In this document: one piece after another, positions 24,028 through 32,203 of the stretch
Layout of the letters: each line of letters starts with the position of its first letter
How positions within the stretch are numbered: the stretch's first letter is position 1
Source of the DNA: Lachnospiraceae bacterium
GTDB lineage: Bacteria > Bacillota > Clostridia > Lachnospirales > Lachnospiraceae
Length of the DNA: 37,815 nucleotides
Assembly (NCBI GenBank): GCA_022793375.1
Contig: JAAWCS010000003.1
Location: 1 to 37,815, forward strand
Reading direction: 5' to 3'
Made by a program: the position numbers and the translations under genes
The notes under the pieces: generated by a model
Database searches by the model: none
Told to the model about the DNA's origin: nothing
The model's input: the letters and a program-made list of their open reading frames with translations, nothing else

Positions 24028-25707
24028 ATGCTTGAGAGTATTCATGTAAAAAATTTTGCACTGATTGACGAAGCGGAACTGTCGCTGGGCGGGGGCGTGC
24101 AGATCTTAACCGGCGAGACAGGCGCCGGCAAGTCGATCCTGATCGACGCGGTGACGGCGGCTCTGGGCGGGAAAGCGCCAAAGGCCGCGGTGCGAAACGG
24201 GGCGGATTATGCGCTGGTGGAACTGGTGTTTTACATACCGGAAGAGGAAAAGCGGGCGATACTGGCCGGCATGGATATCCCGACGGAGGAGGGCCAGCTG
24301 ATTGTCAGCCGCCGTCTCTGTGGCAGCCGCAGCATCTGCAAGCTGAACGGCATTACGGTCACACAGGCCATGGTGCGCCAGGCAACCGGCCTGCTGATCG
24401 ATATCCATGGCCAGCACGAGCACCAGTCGCTGCTGCAGAAAACGAAGCATCTGATGATACTGGATGAATTTACCCAAAGCCAGACCGGCAAACTGCGAAA
24501 GGAACTGGCGCGCAGCTACGAGCAGTACAGCCGGCTGAAAAAAGAGGCGGATTCGTTCACGCTTGATGAAGAAGCGCGGCGGCGGGAATTGGATTTTTGC
24601 CGTTACGAAATGCAGGAGATTGAAAACGCGGGCTTAAAGCCGGGGGAGGAGGAAGAACTGGCGGCCCGCTGCCGGCGGATGGCAAATGCCCGCAAAATTG
24701 TCGAGGGCATGAACCGGGTCTACCAGATCGTGGATTCCGAAGCCGAGGAGTCCGCCGGCGGGAAGATCGGTACGGCGGCGCGGGAAATGGCCCAGATTGC
24801 GGAGTATGACGACGAACTGGCGGATATGCAGGAACAGCTGTTCCAGGTGGACAGCCTGCTAAGCGACCTGGGGCGGCAGATCAGCGATTATATCGAGGAA
24901 TTGTCGTTTGACCCGCAGGAACTGCATGCGCTGGAGGAGCGGCTCGATCGGATCCGCAGCCTGCAGGCAAAGTATGGCGCTTCTTATGAGGCGGTCATGG
25001 AATACTACCGCAAAAAGCAGGAGCGGACCGAAGAACTGGAACAGTATGACAAACGCCGCGAGAGCGTCTGCCGGGAATGCAGGGAAGTCGAGGAAGAATT
25101 GGCAGGACAGTGCGAAGAACTGTCAAAAATCCGCCGCACCGAAGCGTTAAAGCTGGTGGAGGCGATCCGGGCGGCCCTGATTGACCTGAATTTCCTGGAC
25201 GTACAGGTGGCGATGGATTTCAAGCGCTTGCCGGAGTATCACAAAAACGGCTACGACGAAGTCGAGTTTTTAATTTCGACCAATCCGGGCGAAGAACTGC
25301 GCCCTCTGGGAGAAGTAGCCTCCGGCGGCGAACTGTCGCGGATTATGCTGGCGATCAAGTCGGTGTTAGCGGATACGGACGATATTCCGACGCTGATTTT
25401 TGACGAGATCGACACCGGCATCAGCGGCCGCACGGCTCAGAAGGTGGCGGAGAAGCTGTCGGGGATCGGCCGCTCGCACCAGGTTCTTTGCATTACGCAC
25501 CTGGCGCAGATTGCCGCGATGGCTGACCAGCATTTTTTGATCGAAAAGGGCGTGGCAAAAGGAAAGACGGCTACCAACGTGTACCGGCTGGACGAAGAAG
25601 CTTCCATTAAAGAGCTGGCGCGGCTGACCGGCGGCGCGCAGATGACCGACACGGTCTACCGGCACGCGAAAGAAATGAAGGAATTGGCAAACCGGACAAA
25701 AAAATGA
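24028..25707 (+). CDS. recN: DNA repair protein RecN
   Basis: RecN is an SMC-like ATPase acting early in double-strand break repair. The 559-residue protein has Walker A in TGETGAGKSILIDAVTA (near residue 30), long coiled-coil stretches (about 155-370), the ABC signature VASGGELSRIMLAIKSV (near residue 431) and Walker B in PTLIFDEIDTGISG. GGGAGGGCTTTC precedes the ATG. A strong hairpin terminator follows and overlaps the spoIVB leader. Confidence 0.96.
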   Translation: MLESIHVKNFALIDEAELSLGGGVQILTGETGAGKSILIDAVTAALGGKAPKAAVRNGADYALVELVFYIPEEEKRAILAGMDIPTEEGQLIVSRRLCGSRSICKLNGITVTQAMVRQATGLLIDIHGQHEHQSLLQKTKHLMILDEFTQSQTGKLRKELARSYEQYSRLKKEADSFTLDEEARRRELDFCRYEMQEIENAGLKPGEEEELAARCRRMANARKIVEGMNRVYQIVDSEAEESAGGKIGTAAREMAQIAEYDDELADMQEQLFQVDSLLSDLGRQISDYIEELSFDPQELHALEERLDRIRSLQAKYGASYEAVMEYYRKKQERTEELEQYDKRRESVCRECREVEEELAGQCEELSKIRRTEALKLVEAIRAALIDLNFLDVQVAMDFKRLPEYHKNGYDEVEFLISTNPGEELRPLGEVASGGELSRIMLAIKSVLADTDDIPTLIFDEIDTGISGRTAQKVAEKLSGIGRSHQVLCITHLAQIAAMADQHFLIEKGVAKGKTATNVYRLDEEASIKELARLTGGAQMTDTVYRHAKEMKELANRTKK

Positions 25708-25725
25708 TGTGTGTTTTTCGGAAAT

Positions 25726-25772
25726 CTCCGCATACTAACAGGGATATTTTCTGTTAGATGCGGAGGTTTTTT
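25726..25772 (+). terminator. recN terminator hairpin containing the spoIVB ribosome site
   Basis: The left arm at 25726-25741 pairs with 25751-25765 (one bulged base), with a 9-nt loop, and TTTTTT follows at 25767-25772. GGAGG at 25762-25766 lies in the right arm and is the Shine-Dalgarno for the spoIVB ATG at 25773. CATACTA at 25731-25737 matches a sigma-G -10 box; the matching -35 is weak. Confidence 0.85.
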
Positions 25773-27050
25773 ATGTCCCGAAAAAAAGCATTGCGTAGGT
25801 TTTTGATTCATGTTTTAATTGTTAGTCTTATTTTTACCGGTTTCTTTGCAATTTATTATGCAAAACGGATGATTCCTGAAAAAGTGCGGGTGGTCCGCGG
25901 AGAGGAGAGCGAAATCTCCTTCCAGCTGCCGATTATGGCTACGCTGCTGGCTCCGGACCGGGAAGTGACGCTGAGCGACGCGTCCAACATCCCTTCGGAT
26001 CAGATTCATGTGGCGCTTGACGAAGGATTTTCCCTGTATTCCGAGGAACTGGGGCAGTATGCGCTGGAGATAAACCTGTTTGGGTTATTTCATTTTCAGG
26101 ATGTCGAGGTACAGGTCGTTGACAGCGAGATGGTTGTGCCCTGCGGCTGCCCGGTCGGCATTTATCTGGAGACAGACGGTATTTTGATCGTAGGAACCGG
26201 CCCGGTCACCGGCATGAACGGAGCAACCGCCGAGCCGGCCGGCGGAATTGTACATTCCGGCGACTACATCCTGGCAGTGGACGGGCGCGCGGTGCTGTCT
26301 AAGGAGGAATTGGTGGAAGCCATCTGCGCATCGGGCGGCGACGATATCGTGCTGACAATCCGGCGAAACGGAGAAGAACTGGATGTGCGGGTTCCCGTCG
26401 TGGAGACGGCCTCCGGCGAATACAAGGCAGGGATTTGGGTGCGTGACGATACGCAGGGAATCGGTACGCTTTCGTATGTCGACATGCAGGGCCGTTTCGG
26501 CGCTCTGGGGCACGGCATCAGCGACACCGATACCGGTTTGCTGATTGAGGACGAGGGCGGAATTCTGTACGACGCAACGATCCGCTCCATCACCCGCGGA
26601 ACCATGGGGACGCCCGGCTCCCTGGCCGGCGTAATCAACTACAGTGAAACAAGCCGTCTGGGGGAAATCTATGAAAATACGGATCGTGGGATCTACGGCC
26701 AGCTTTCGGAGCAGGCGCGCGGCCGCTTCAGTTCGATGGAGTGTCTCCCGGTCGGGTACAAGCAGGACGTATCCATCGGTCCGGCGGTGATCCGCTGCAG
26801 CGTGGACGGCCATGTCCGGGATTTTGGAATCCAGATTGTGCGGATTGATCTGACGAACCGCAGTAATAAAGGGATGGTGATCGAGGTGACGGATCCGGAG
26901 CTGCTGGCGCTGACCGGGGGGATTGTGCAGGGTATGAGCGGTTCGCCCATCATTCAGAACGGCAAGATGGTCGGGGCGGTGACGCATGTGTTTGTGCAGG
27001 ACAGTACGAAGGGGTATGGGATATTTTTGGAAAATATGCTGGAGCATTGA
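25773..27050 (+). CDS. spoIVB: SpoIVB peptidase, sporulation signalling serine protease
   Basis: SpoIVB is secreted from the forespore and cleaves SpoIVFA to trigger sigma-K activation. The 425-residue protein has one N-terminal membrane segment (FLIHVLIVSLIFTGFFAIYY), a PDZ domain at about 125-205 (GIVHSGDYILAVDGRAV) and the S55 peptidase domain. Catalytic residues are visible in FGALGHGISD (His) and GMSGSPIIQNGKMVGAVTHV (Ser). The start at 25773 has GGAGG six bases upstream; an in-frame ATG at 25758 has no ribosome site. Normally spo0A follows; here a foreign island does. Confidence 0.95.
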   Translation: MSRKKALRRFLIHVLIVSLIFTGFFAIYYAKRMIPEKVRVVRGEESEISFQLPIMATLLAPDREVTLSDASNIPSDQIHVALDEGFSLYSEELGQYALEINLFGLFHFQDVEVQVVDSEMVVPCGCPVGIYLETDGILIVGTGPVTGMNGATAEPAGGIVHSGDYILAVDGRAVLSKEELVEAICASGGDDIVLTIRRNGEELDVRVPVVETASGEYKAGIWVRDDTQGIGTLSYVDMQGRFGALGHGISDTDTGLLIEDEGGILYDATIRSITRGTMGTPGSLAGVINYSETSRLGEIYENTDRGIYGQLSEQARGRFSSMECLPVGYKQDVSIGPAVIRCSVDGHVRDFGIQIVRIDLTNRSNKGMVIEVTDPELLALTGGIVQGMSGSPIIQNGKMVGAVTHVFVQDSTKGYGIFLENMLEH

Positions 27051-27083
27051 GTGCGGGAAATGATAAAAAGGAAGCCATATGGA

Positions 27084-27137
27084 CAGGGCAGAGACAAGTT
27101 GGGAGCAGATCATCGCAACCAATTTGTTTCTGCCCTG
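27084..27137. repeat. 19-bp hairpin just after spoIVB
   Basis: The arms at 27084-27102 and 27119-27137 pair over 19 positions with two G-U pairs and a 16-nt loop. No T-run follows on the plus strand. It lies 34 bp after the spoIVB stop at the left edge of the island. Confidence 0.7.
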
Positions 27138-27216
27138 CTATCGGAGAAATCAGAGATATCAGGCACACTTTTTGAGATGGGTTTGAAGTATTCCGGGTAG
27201 AATTATAACTTTTTCG

Positions 27217-27245
27217 TTGTGAGGTATGTAAAAATATGATATCAT
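27217..27245 (+). promoter_or_regulatory. Sigma-A-type promoter of the island operon
   Basis: TTGTGA (27217-27222), a 17-bp spacer and TATCAT (27240-27245, five of six consensus bases) lie 41 bp upstream of the methyltransferase start. No other start-like signals are seen inside the operon. Confidence 0.6.
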
Positions 27246-27286
27246 AAACGCAGGTTTTTAAACGTCAAGAAGTGGGAGAAATAGTA

Positions 27287-28744
27287 ATGGCTAATAATTG
27301 TCAAGTACAGACGCCTAAAGAATATGTGATTGATATGCTTGACTACGTTGGCTATGAGAATCACCTGTATGGAAAGCGTGTATTGGAAAATTCCTGTGGC
27401 GAGGGAAATATATTGTGCGAAATAGTACGAAGATATATTTGGGACGCCAGAAGTCATAATTATCCGGATACCGAAATTGTGATTGGGCTGGGGCGGGATA
27501 TTTGTGCCTATGAGACAGACCGAAAATGTATTCTCAAATGCAAAAAACGATTAAACAGAGTTGTGTATGGGTTTGGCTTAAAAGGAGTCAAATGGAACAT
27601 AAAAAATGAGGACTTTTTGACAAGCCAGGAGGAAACGTATCATTTCATTATCGGAAATCCGCCTTACATTACTTACCACGATTTATCAAAAGAACAGAGG
27701 ACCTTTTTAAAAACTCATTTTGATTCCTGTAAAGAAGGGCGTTTTGATTATAGTTATGCTTTTATGGAAGCAAGTTTAAGAAGACTGGAACGAAATGGGA
27801 AAATGGTGTATCTGGTTCCCTACAGTATTGCTACCAATAAGTTTGCAAAAACATTAAGAGAGCTTCTGAAACCATATCTGAAAGCGGTATATGACTATAA
27901 AACGATAAAGATTTTTCCCGACGCGATTACCTCGACAATAATTATTCTTTGTGAAAAGACGGAAAATATAACGGGTTTGGATTATTACACAGTGAAATCA
28001 AAGCAAATGATCCATAAAGAGAAATCTTTTTTTCAGGATAAATGGATAATAGAAACAGAAAACAAGCAAGAAAGTAAGGAACAGGGATGTTTTGGGGATT
28101 ATTTTGAAGTTCTTAACAGTGTGGCGACATTATGTAATAAAGCCTTTCTGCTAAAAGAATATAAAGAGGAACGAGACTATTATAAAGTTGGCGCATATAG
28201 AATCGAGAGCCGGCTTGTAAAGTCGGCGGCCAGTACAAAAAGCTTTAACAGAAGAAAGACTCACAATATTGATGATAAGATTATTTTTCCCTATCAATGG
28301 GTAAACGGCGAAATTATTCACTATCAGGAAACGGAATTCAGAAAACAGTTTCCAGATGGAAGCAGATATTTGCAGCAGTTTAAAGAGGATTTGGCTCAGA
28401 GGAAAGCGGATCCCAATGCCTTATGGTTTGAATATGGAAGAAGCCAGGCGATTACTAAAGTTTTCGGGCAGAAACTGGTACTCCCCATGGTGATTACAAA
28501 ATCGGTATCGGTACATCTGGCCGAAGAAGATGAAATTCCGTACGCAGGATATTTTATTAAGAGAAAGGTAAACGGCTCCCTTTCACTGATGGATGCGAAA
28601 AGGATTATCGAGGACAGCGAATTTTATGAGTATGTAAAAAGATGCGGAACTCCAACAACACCAACATCTTACAGAATTTCCGTAAATGATATTAAAATGT
28701 TTAAAATCCGTGAGGAGTGGTTAAATGGCGAAGATATCCTTTAA
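27287..28744 (+). CDS. N6-adenine-type DNA methyltransferase (TaqI/Eco57I-like)
   Basis: The 485-residue protein has SAM-binding motif I in RVLENSCGEGNIL (residues 31-43) and catalytic motif IV NPPY at 124-127, the hallmark of amino-methyltransferases acting on adenine. The C-terminal half (about 260-485) resembles a TaqI-like target-recognition domain, with AGYFIKRKVNG and PTTPTSYRISVNDIK near the end. The start at 27287 has GGGAGA eight bases upstream; an in-frame GTG at 27272 lies on that site. It overlaps the following kinase gene by 20 bases. It lacks a fused nuclease, so it most likely protects or marks host DNA for the operon's HNH protein. The target site is unknown. Confidence 0.85.
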   Translation: MANNCQVQTPKEYVIDMLDYVGYENHLYGKRVLENSCGEGNILCEIVRRYIWDARSHNYPDTEIVIGLGRDICAYETDRKCILKCKKRLNRVVYGFGLKGVKWNIKNEDFLTSQEETYHFIIGNPPYITYHDLSKEQRTFLKTHFDSCKEGRFDYSYAFMEASLRRLERNGKMVYLVPYSIATNKFAKTLRELLKPYLKAVYDYKTIKIFPDAITSTIIILCEKTENITGLDYYTVKSKQMIHKEKSFFQDKWIIETENKQESKEQGCFGDYFEVLNSVATLCNKAFLLKEYKEERDYYKVGAYRIESRLVKSAASTKSFNRRKTHNIDDKIIFPYQWVNGEIIHYQETEFRKQFPDGSRYLQQFKEDLAQRKADPNALWFEYGRSQAITKVFGQKLVLPMVITKSVSVHLAEEDEIPYAGYFIKRKVNGSLSLMDAKRIIEDSEFYEYVKRCGTPTTPTSYRISVNDIKMFKIREEWLNGEDIL

Positions 28745-30716
28745 TGTGGACGCATATACAGCGAGACTGATCGGACGAGAGAACGTATCCAGATTGGATG
28801 GCGCGGTTATCGAGTTGATTAAAAATACATATGACGCAGACGCGTCTGTATGCTTTATATATTATGACGATAAGTTGAGTACCCTGTATCTTGGCGATAA
28901 CGGTTGTGGAATGACAGAAGAAATTATCAGGAGACACTGGATGACCATTGGCAGATCCTCCAAAAAGGACAGTTTTGTGTCGAGGGGGGGCCGGACCCAA
29001 ACGGGAGAAAAAGGAATCGGGCGCTTTGCGTTAGACCGGATTGCAAATAACTGCAGAATGCTTACAGGAATAGAGACTGCGCAGGGTAAGCTCTTATGGA
29101 CAGTGGACTGGGGAATGTTTGCTCCGGGGAAAAATATTACGGAGGTAAATGCGGAACTGGAACAGACGGATATAGATTTTGCAGAATTTGTTGCAGACTG
29201 CTCTAATCCGAATGTATATAATATGGTCAGCGAACTTTGGACGGACCATGGGTCTGTTTTTAAGATGACCAATTTAAGAGATGACTGGACGGAAACGTTA
29301 ATAAAGCAAATGCGAGAAAACCTTTCTTCGTTAATTCCTGCGGAATTATCTGCCGAATACAGATTATACTGCTTTACAAATGCAGACACCAGAGATACGG
29401 CGGAGGTATTGAGTAATGCGGCCGCTTTTGCGTTTGATTACAAAATAGAATTTCATGTATCCGATGAGAACGTGAAAGTACAGATAGTCCGAAATGAGTA
29501 TGATTTCGGTGAGAAAGAGAATGAAATTTTGGGGAAAATTGGTTTTCAGGATGAGAAAGACTATTTTCATGGAAAACCGATTGAAAAGGTGCATTTATTT
29601 GAGGAGATTGTACCGGGAATCGAAAGAAACCTGATAGGAGATTTTCACGGCGTAATATATTTTTCGAAAGTTGCGCAGACAAATAAGGATCGAGAAAGAT
29701 TTTATCAAAAGGATATTACAGGCCGCAAGGATTTGCGGGATACTTTTGGCGGAATAAAGATATACAGAGATAATTTTAAGGTAAGACCTTATGGAGATGC
29801 GAAATCCTCTTCTTTTGACTGGCTGATGCTTGCGAGAAGAAAGACGCAATCGCCGGCTGGTGCTGCCAGTTCTGGGGAGTGGCGCGTAAGCGCGGATCAA
29901 ATGACAGGTTCTGTTTTTATTTCCCGAATGAATGTAGCGCTGCCGGATCAGTCGAACCGGGAAGGGATTGTAGAAACAAAAGAATTTGGACTTCTGAGGG
30001 AATTTATTATACGCATGTTGAGAATGCTAGAAGAGGACAGGCAGAGAATATATCGTCGGCTGGACGCGGTGTATAAGAAAGACCATAATACAGAAGGAAT
30101 TCAGGAGGAAATCGACCGGAAGGCGAAGGAGGAGGAGAGAAAGCGGTCAATCGGCAATGATAAGGGAGATTCAAAGAGAAAAACGGCGGTATCGGCAGGA
30201 ATAGATCCGATTCGGGCAAAGCGTATCCTGGATGAAAAAGATGAGCAGATCGAAGAGCTTGAGAATGAATTAAAAATGCTGCGGGCACTGGCGACGACAG
30301 GCATTGTTACAAACACATATATCCATGAATTTAAAACGCTTTCGCATCGTCTGAGTATGAAGATTATTATGGCAAAGGAAGCCATTAGCATGTATCAAAA
30401 TATGGAGGATGCGGAAGAATATATTGATGAAGCAAATGCCATACGTGAATCCTTTAATTCATGGTTTCAGGTTACAATTGATGCCGTAAAACAGGATAAA
30501 CGAAAGAGGAAGAAAATAAATATTATTGGAATTCTTATGCCGTTGATCTGTTCTTGGAATACGACATTGAAAGTAAAGAAAATACATGTAGAATTGGCAA
30601 ACGAGGAGCAGGAAGAAATCATATTCAAATGTTTTCCTTTTGAAATAGAAACGATACTAAATAATTTGATTGCCAACAGTGTCGCTTCTTTTGACAGGAA
30701 AAGTGTGAAGTCGTAA
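28725..30716 (+). CDS. Dual GHKL protein: MutL/MORC-like ATPase plus histidine-kinase core (frameshifted)
   Basis: This soluble protein shows no membrane segment. The first GHKL ATPase (residues 1-200) has N-box E30-N34-D37 in VIELIKNTYDAD, LGDNGCGM at 56-63 and GEKGIGRFA at 94-102, as in MutL/Hsp90/MORC proteins. A middle domain includes DQSNREGIVETKEF near residue 410. A charged coiled coil (about 450-525) leads to an H-box, YIHEFKTLSHRL, with His at 534, and to the N-box ILNNLIANS of a second ATPase. Translation stops after residue 663 because one A appears to be missing in the A-run at 30699-30702. The G1 and G2 boxes continue in another frame to 30982. Restored length would be about 752. 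A GAGGAG site precedes the start. Confidence 0.85.
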   Translation: MAKISFNVDAYTARLIGRENVSRLDGAVIELIKNTYDADASVCFIYYDDKLSTLYLGDNGCGMTEEIIRRHWMTIGRSSKKDSFVSRGGRTQTGEKGIGRFALDRIANNCRMLTGIETAQGKLLWTVDWGMFAPGKNITEVNAELEQTDIDFAEFVADCSNPNVYNMVSELWTDHGSVFKMTNLRDDWTETLIKQMRENLSSLIPAELSAEYRLYCFTNADTRDTAEVLSNAAAFAFDYKIEFHVSDENVKVQIVRNEYDFGEKENEILGKIGFQDEKDYFHGKPIEKVHLFEEIVPGIERNLIGDFHGVIYFSKVAQTNKDRERFYQKDITGRKDLRDTFGGIKIYRDNFKVRPYGDAKSSSFDWLMLARRKTQSPAGAASSGEWRVSADQMTGSVFISRMNVALPDQSNREGIVETKEFGLLREFIIRMLRMLEEDRQRIYRRLDAVYKKDHNTEGIQEEIDRKAKEEERKRSIGNDKGDSKRKTAVSAGIDPIRAKRILDEKDEQIEELENELKMLRALATTGIVTNTYIHEFKTLSHRLSMKIIMAKEAISMYQNMEDAEEYIDEANAIRESFNSWFQVTIDAVKQDKRKRKKINIIGILMPLICSWNTTLKVKKIHVELANEEQEEIIFKCFPFEIETILNNLIANSVASFDRKSVKS

Positions 30717-30982
30717 TTCGGATCTATGAGGAGAATGGGTATATTGTTATTGATTATTCGGATACAGGAGCGGGACTGTCGCCTGCATTTAAAAAAGAGC
30801 CGAGAAAAACATTGAATCCTTTCGAATCGGATAAACGAGATGCGATTGGGAATTTAATCGGAACAGGGATGGGCTTATGGATTGTAAATAATACCGTGAA
30901 CGATTATGGCGGTTATATCGATTTGGAGAAAAACAGAACGGCTGAGGAAGGATACTTCATCACGCTTTATTTAAGGAAATAG
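30698..30982 (+). pseudogene. Out-of-frame 3' end of the dual GHKL kinase gene
   Basis: Read one base back, the frame continues EKCEVVIRIYEENGYIVIDY, then SDTGAGLS (G1 box) and GTGMGLWIVNNTV (G2 box), and ends YFITLYLRK before TAG. This completes the kinase ATP-binding lid missing from the upstream frame. Adding one A to the A4 run at 30699-30702 restores a seamless junction (FDRKKCEVV). No start codon or ribosome site allows this piece to be made alone. Confidence 0.88.
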
Positions 30983-30995
30983 TGGAGGAATCGCT

Positions 30996-31610
30996 GTGTA
31001 TAAGGTGGGCTATCTGGATGATGAGAGCGAGGTAATAAACGATTATAAGAGACGCCTGCAAAGGCGTGATATAGAGTTAATCATTGCGCCGGCAGGCTGT
31101 TCTATGGCAGAAGTGAAAAAGTGGATTGTAAAAGAAAATGTAAAATGTATGCTGGTGGATTACCAGTTGAGTATCAAATATGATTTCAACGGAACTGAGT
31201 TGATTTCTTATTTAAACGATGAGCTGCCGGGACTGCCGTGTATTATTTTGACGAGTTATCGTAAAGACTCGGTGGAAGAGAACCTGGTTATTTCAAATTG
31301 CATTGTAGACAGAGATGTAATGGCAGGCAACGAAAGAGAATTTGCGCAATTTTGTGCGGATTTAGTGCAGGCAACAGAAGTTTATGAAAATAACCTGAGA
31401 AAGCATAAGGCAAGATATCTGAACTTGCTGCAAAAAAAGAAAGATGGGACGATTACGAATGAAGAGGAAGAAGATTTTTTGGCGGCTTTCCGCATTATGA
31501 GAGCATATGGCGAGGTGGATGATTTGCCGGAAATGCTGTTAAAGCCGGAGGTAAGCAGTCAGATTGATGACTTGTTAAAAAAGTTGGATATGCTTTTGGA
31601 ACAAAAGTAG
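30996..31610 (+). CDS. Stand-alone response regulator receiver protein
   Basis: The 204-residue protein has an N-terminal receiver domain: acid pocket D8-D9 in YLDDE, phosphoacceptor D55 in MLVDYQL, and the switch Thr/Ser at 86-87 in ILTSY. The usual conserved Lys near position 105 is absent; IVDRDV is seen. Residues 120-204 are charged helices (YLNLLQKKKDGTITNEEEED and SSQIDDLLKKLDMLLEQK) with no recognisable DNA-binding or enzymatic domain. It starts with GTG and has GGAGG seven bases upstream. It sits 13 bases after the kinase remnant, so it is the natural partner of that kinase. The output is probably protein-protein contact, perhaps with the nuclease. Confidence 0.85.
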   Translation: MYKVGYLDDESEVINDYKRRLQRRDIELIIAPAGCSMAEVKKWIVKENVKCMLVDYQLSIKYDFNGTELISYLNDELPGLPCIILTSYRKDSVEENLVISNCIVDRDVMAGNEREFAQFCADLVQATEVYENNLRKHKARYLNLLQKKKDGTITNEEEEDFLAAFRIMRAYGEVDDLPEMLLKPEVSSQIDDLLKKLDMLLEQK

Positions 31611-31621
31611 AGGAATTTGGT

Positions 31622-32203
31622 ATGCGGGTACATGGAGATAAGGTGCTTATAAGAAGACAGGGATTGGAAGCAAGAGGAGATTATCATGAGTATCTTCCGG
31701 AGTTGAGAGAGGATTTTAAACATATATGCGGATACTGCGGAAAATCAGAAATGGTGACAAAGAATGCATTTGAAATTGACCATTTTATCCCTCAGAAGTA
31801 TGCAAAAGACCGAAAAAATGAGTATACAAATCTGGTATATTCTTGTTTTGAATGTAATAGAAAAAAGTCGGGAAAATGGCTTTCCGAAGATCCGGAGGTT
31901 CCATTCGTAAATGAAAAGGGGTTTGTGGAACCGACTTCTGGCGATTATGACCTCCATTTGGAAAGAAATGTGGAGGGGGAGATAGTTGGAAAGACGCCGG
32001 CAGGAAGGTATATGGTAACGGAAGGGTTTAAATTTACGGAGCGTCCGATAAAAGAAATTTGGAAAGCGATGCAGTTGATTGAAAAGAAACAAAAACTTCA
32101 GGAAAAGATGAAAAAATTGCCGGAGGAACAATTAAGAGAATACATACTCATTGATAGACAGCTGCAACAGATTCAGCAATTTTTGTTCGGGGAAAAAGAA
32201 TGA
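31622..32203 (+). CDS. HNH endonuclease
   Basis: The 193-residue protein has a zinc-ribbon HNH core: C36-x2-C39 (CGYCG), the catalytic-type FEIDHF with D53-H54, N70 in YTNLVYSCF, and C75-x2-C78-N79 (CFECNRKKS). The zinc cysteines and metal-binding His are all present, so it is probably active on DNA or RNA. The C-terminus (about 135-193) is a helical, Lys/Glu/Gln-rich extension. GAGGAA precedes the ATG, and the gene follows the receiver by 11 bases. The likely role is the effector of the island system; the target is unknown. Confidence 0.85.
   Translation: MRVHGDKVLIRRQGLEARGDYHEYLPELREDFKHICGYCGKSEMVTKNAFEIDHFIPQKYAKDRKNEYTNLVYSCFECNRKKSGKWLSEDPEVPFVNEKGFVEPTSGDYDLHLERNVEGEIVGKTPAGRYMVTEGFKFTERPIKEIWKAMQLIEKKQKLQEKMKKLPEEQLREYILIDRQLQQIQQFLFGEKE

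Noticed and set aside
27079-27186. 35-codon frame after spoIVB with an AAGGAAG ribosome-like site
   Set aside because: Most of it is one strong hairpin and no family resemblance is visible; kept only as a repeat.
30699-30716. Programmed -1 frameshift in the kinase gene
   Set aside because: No standard slippery heptamer fits the zero frame; a lost A in an A-run explains it more simply.
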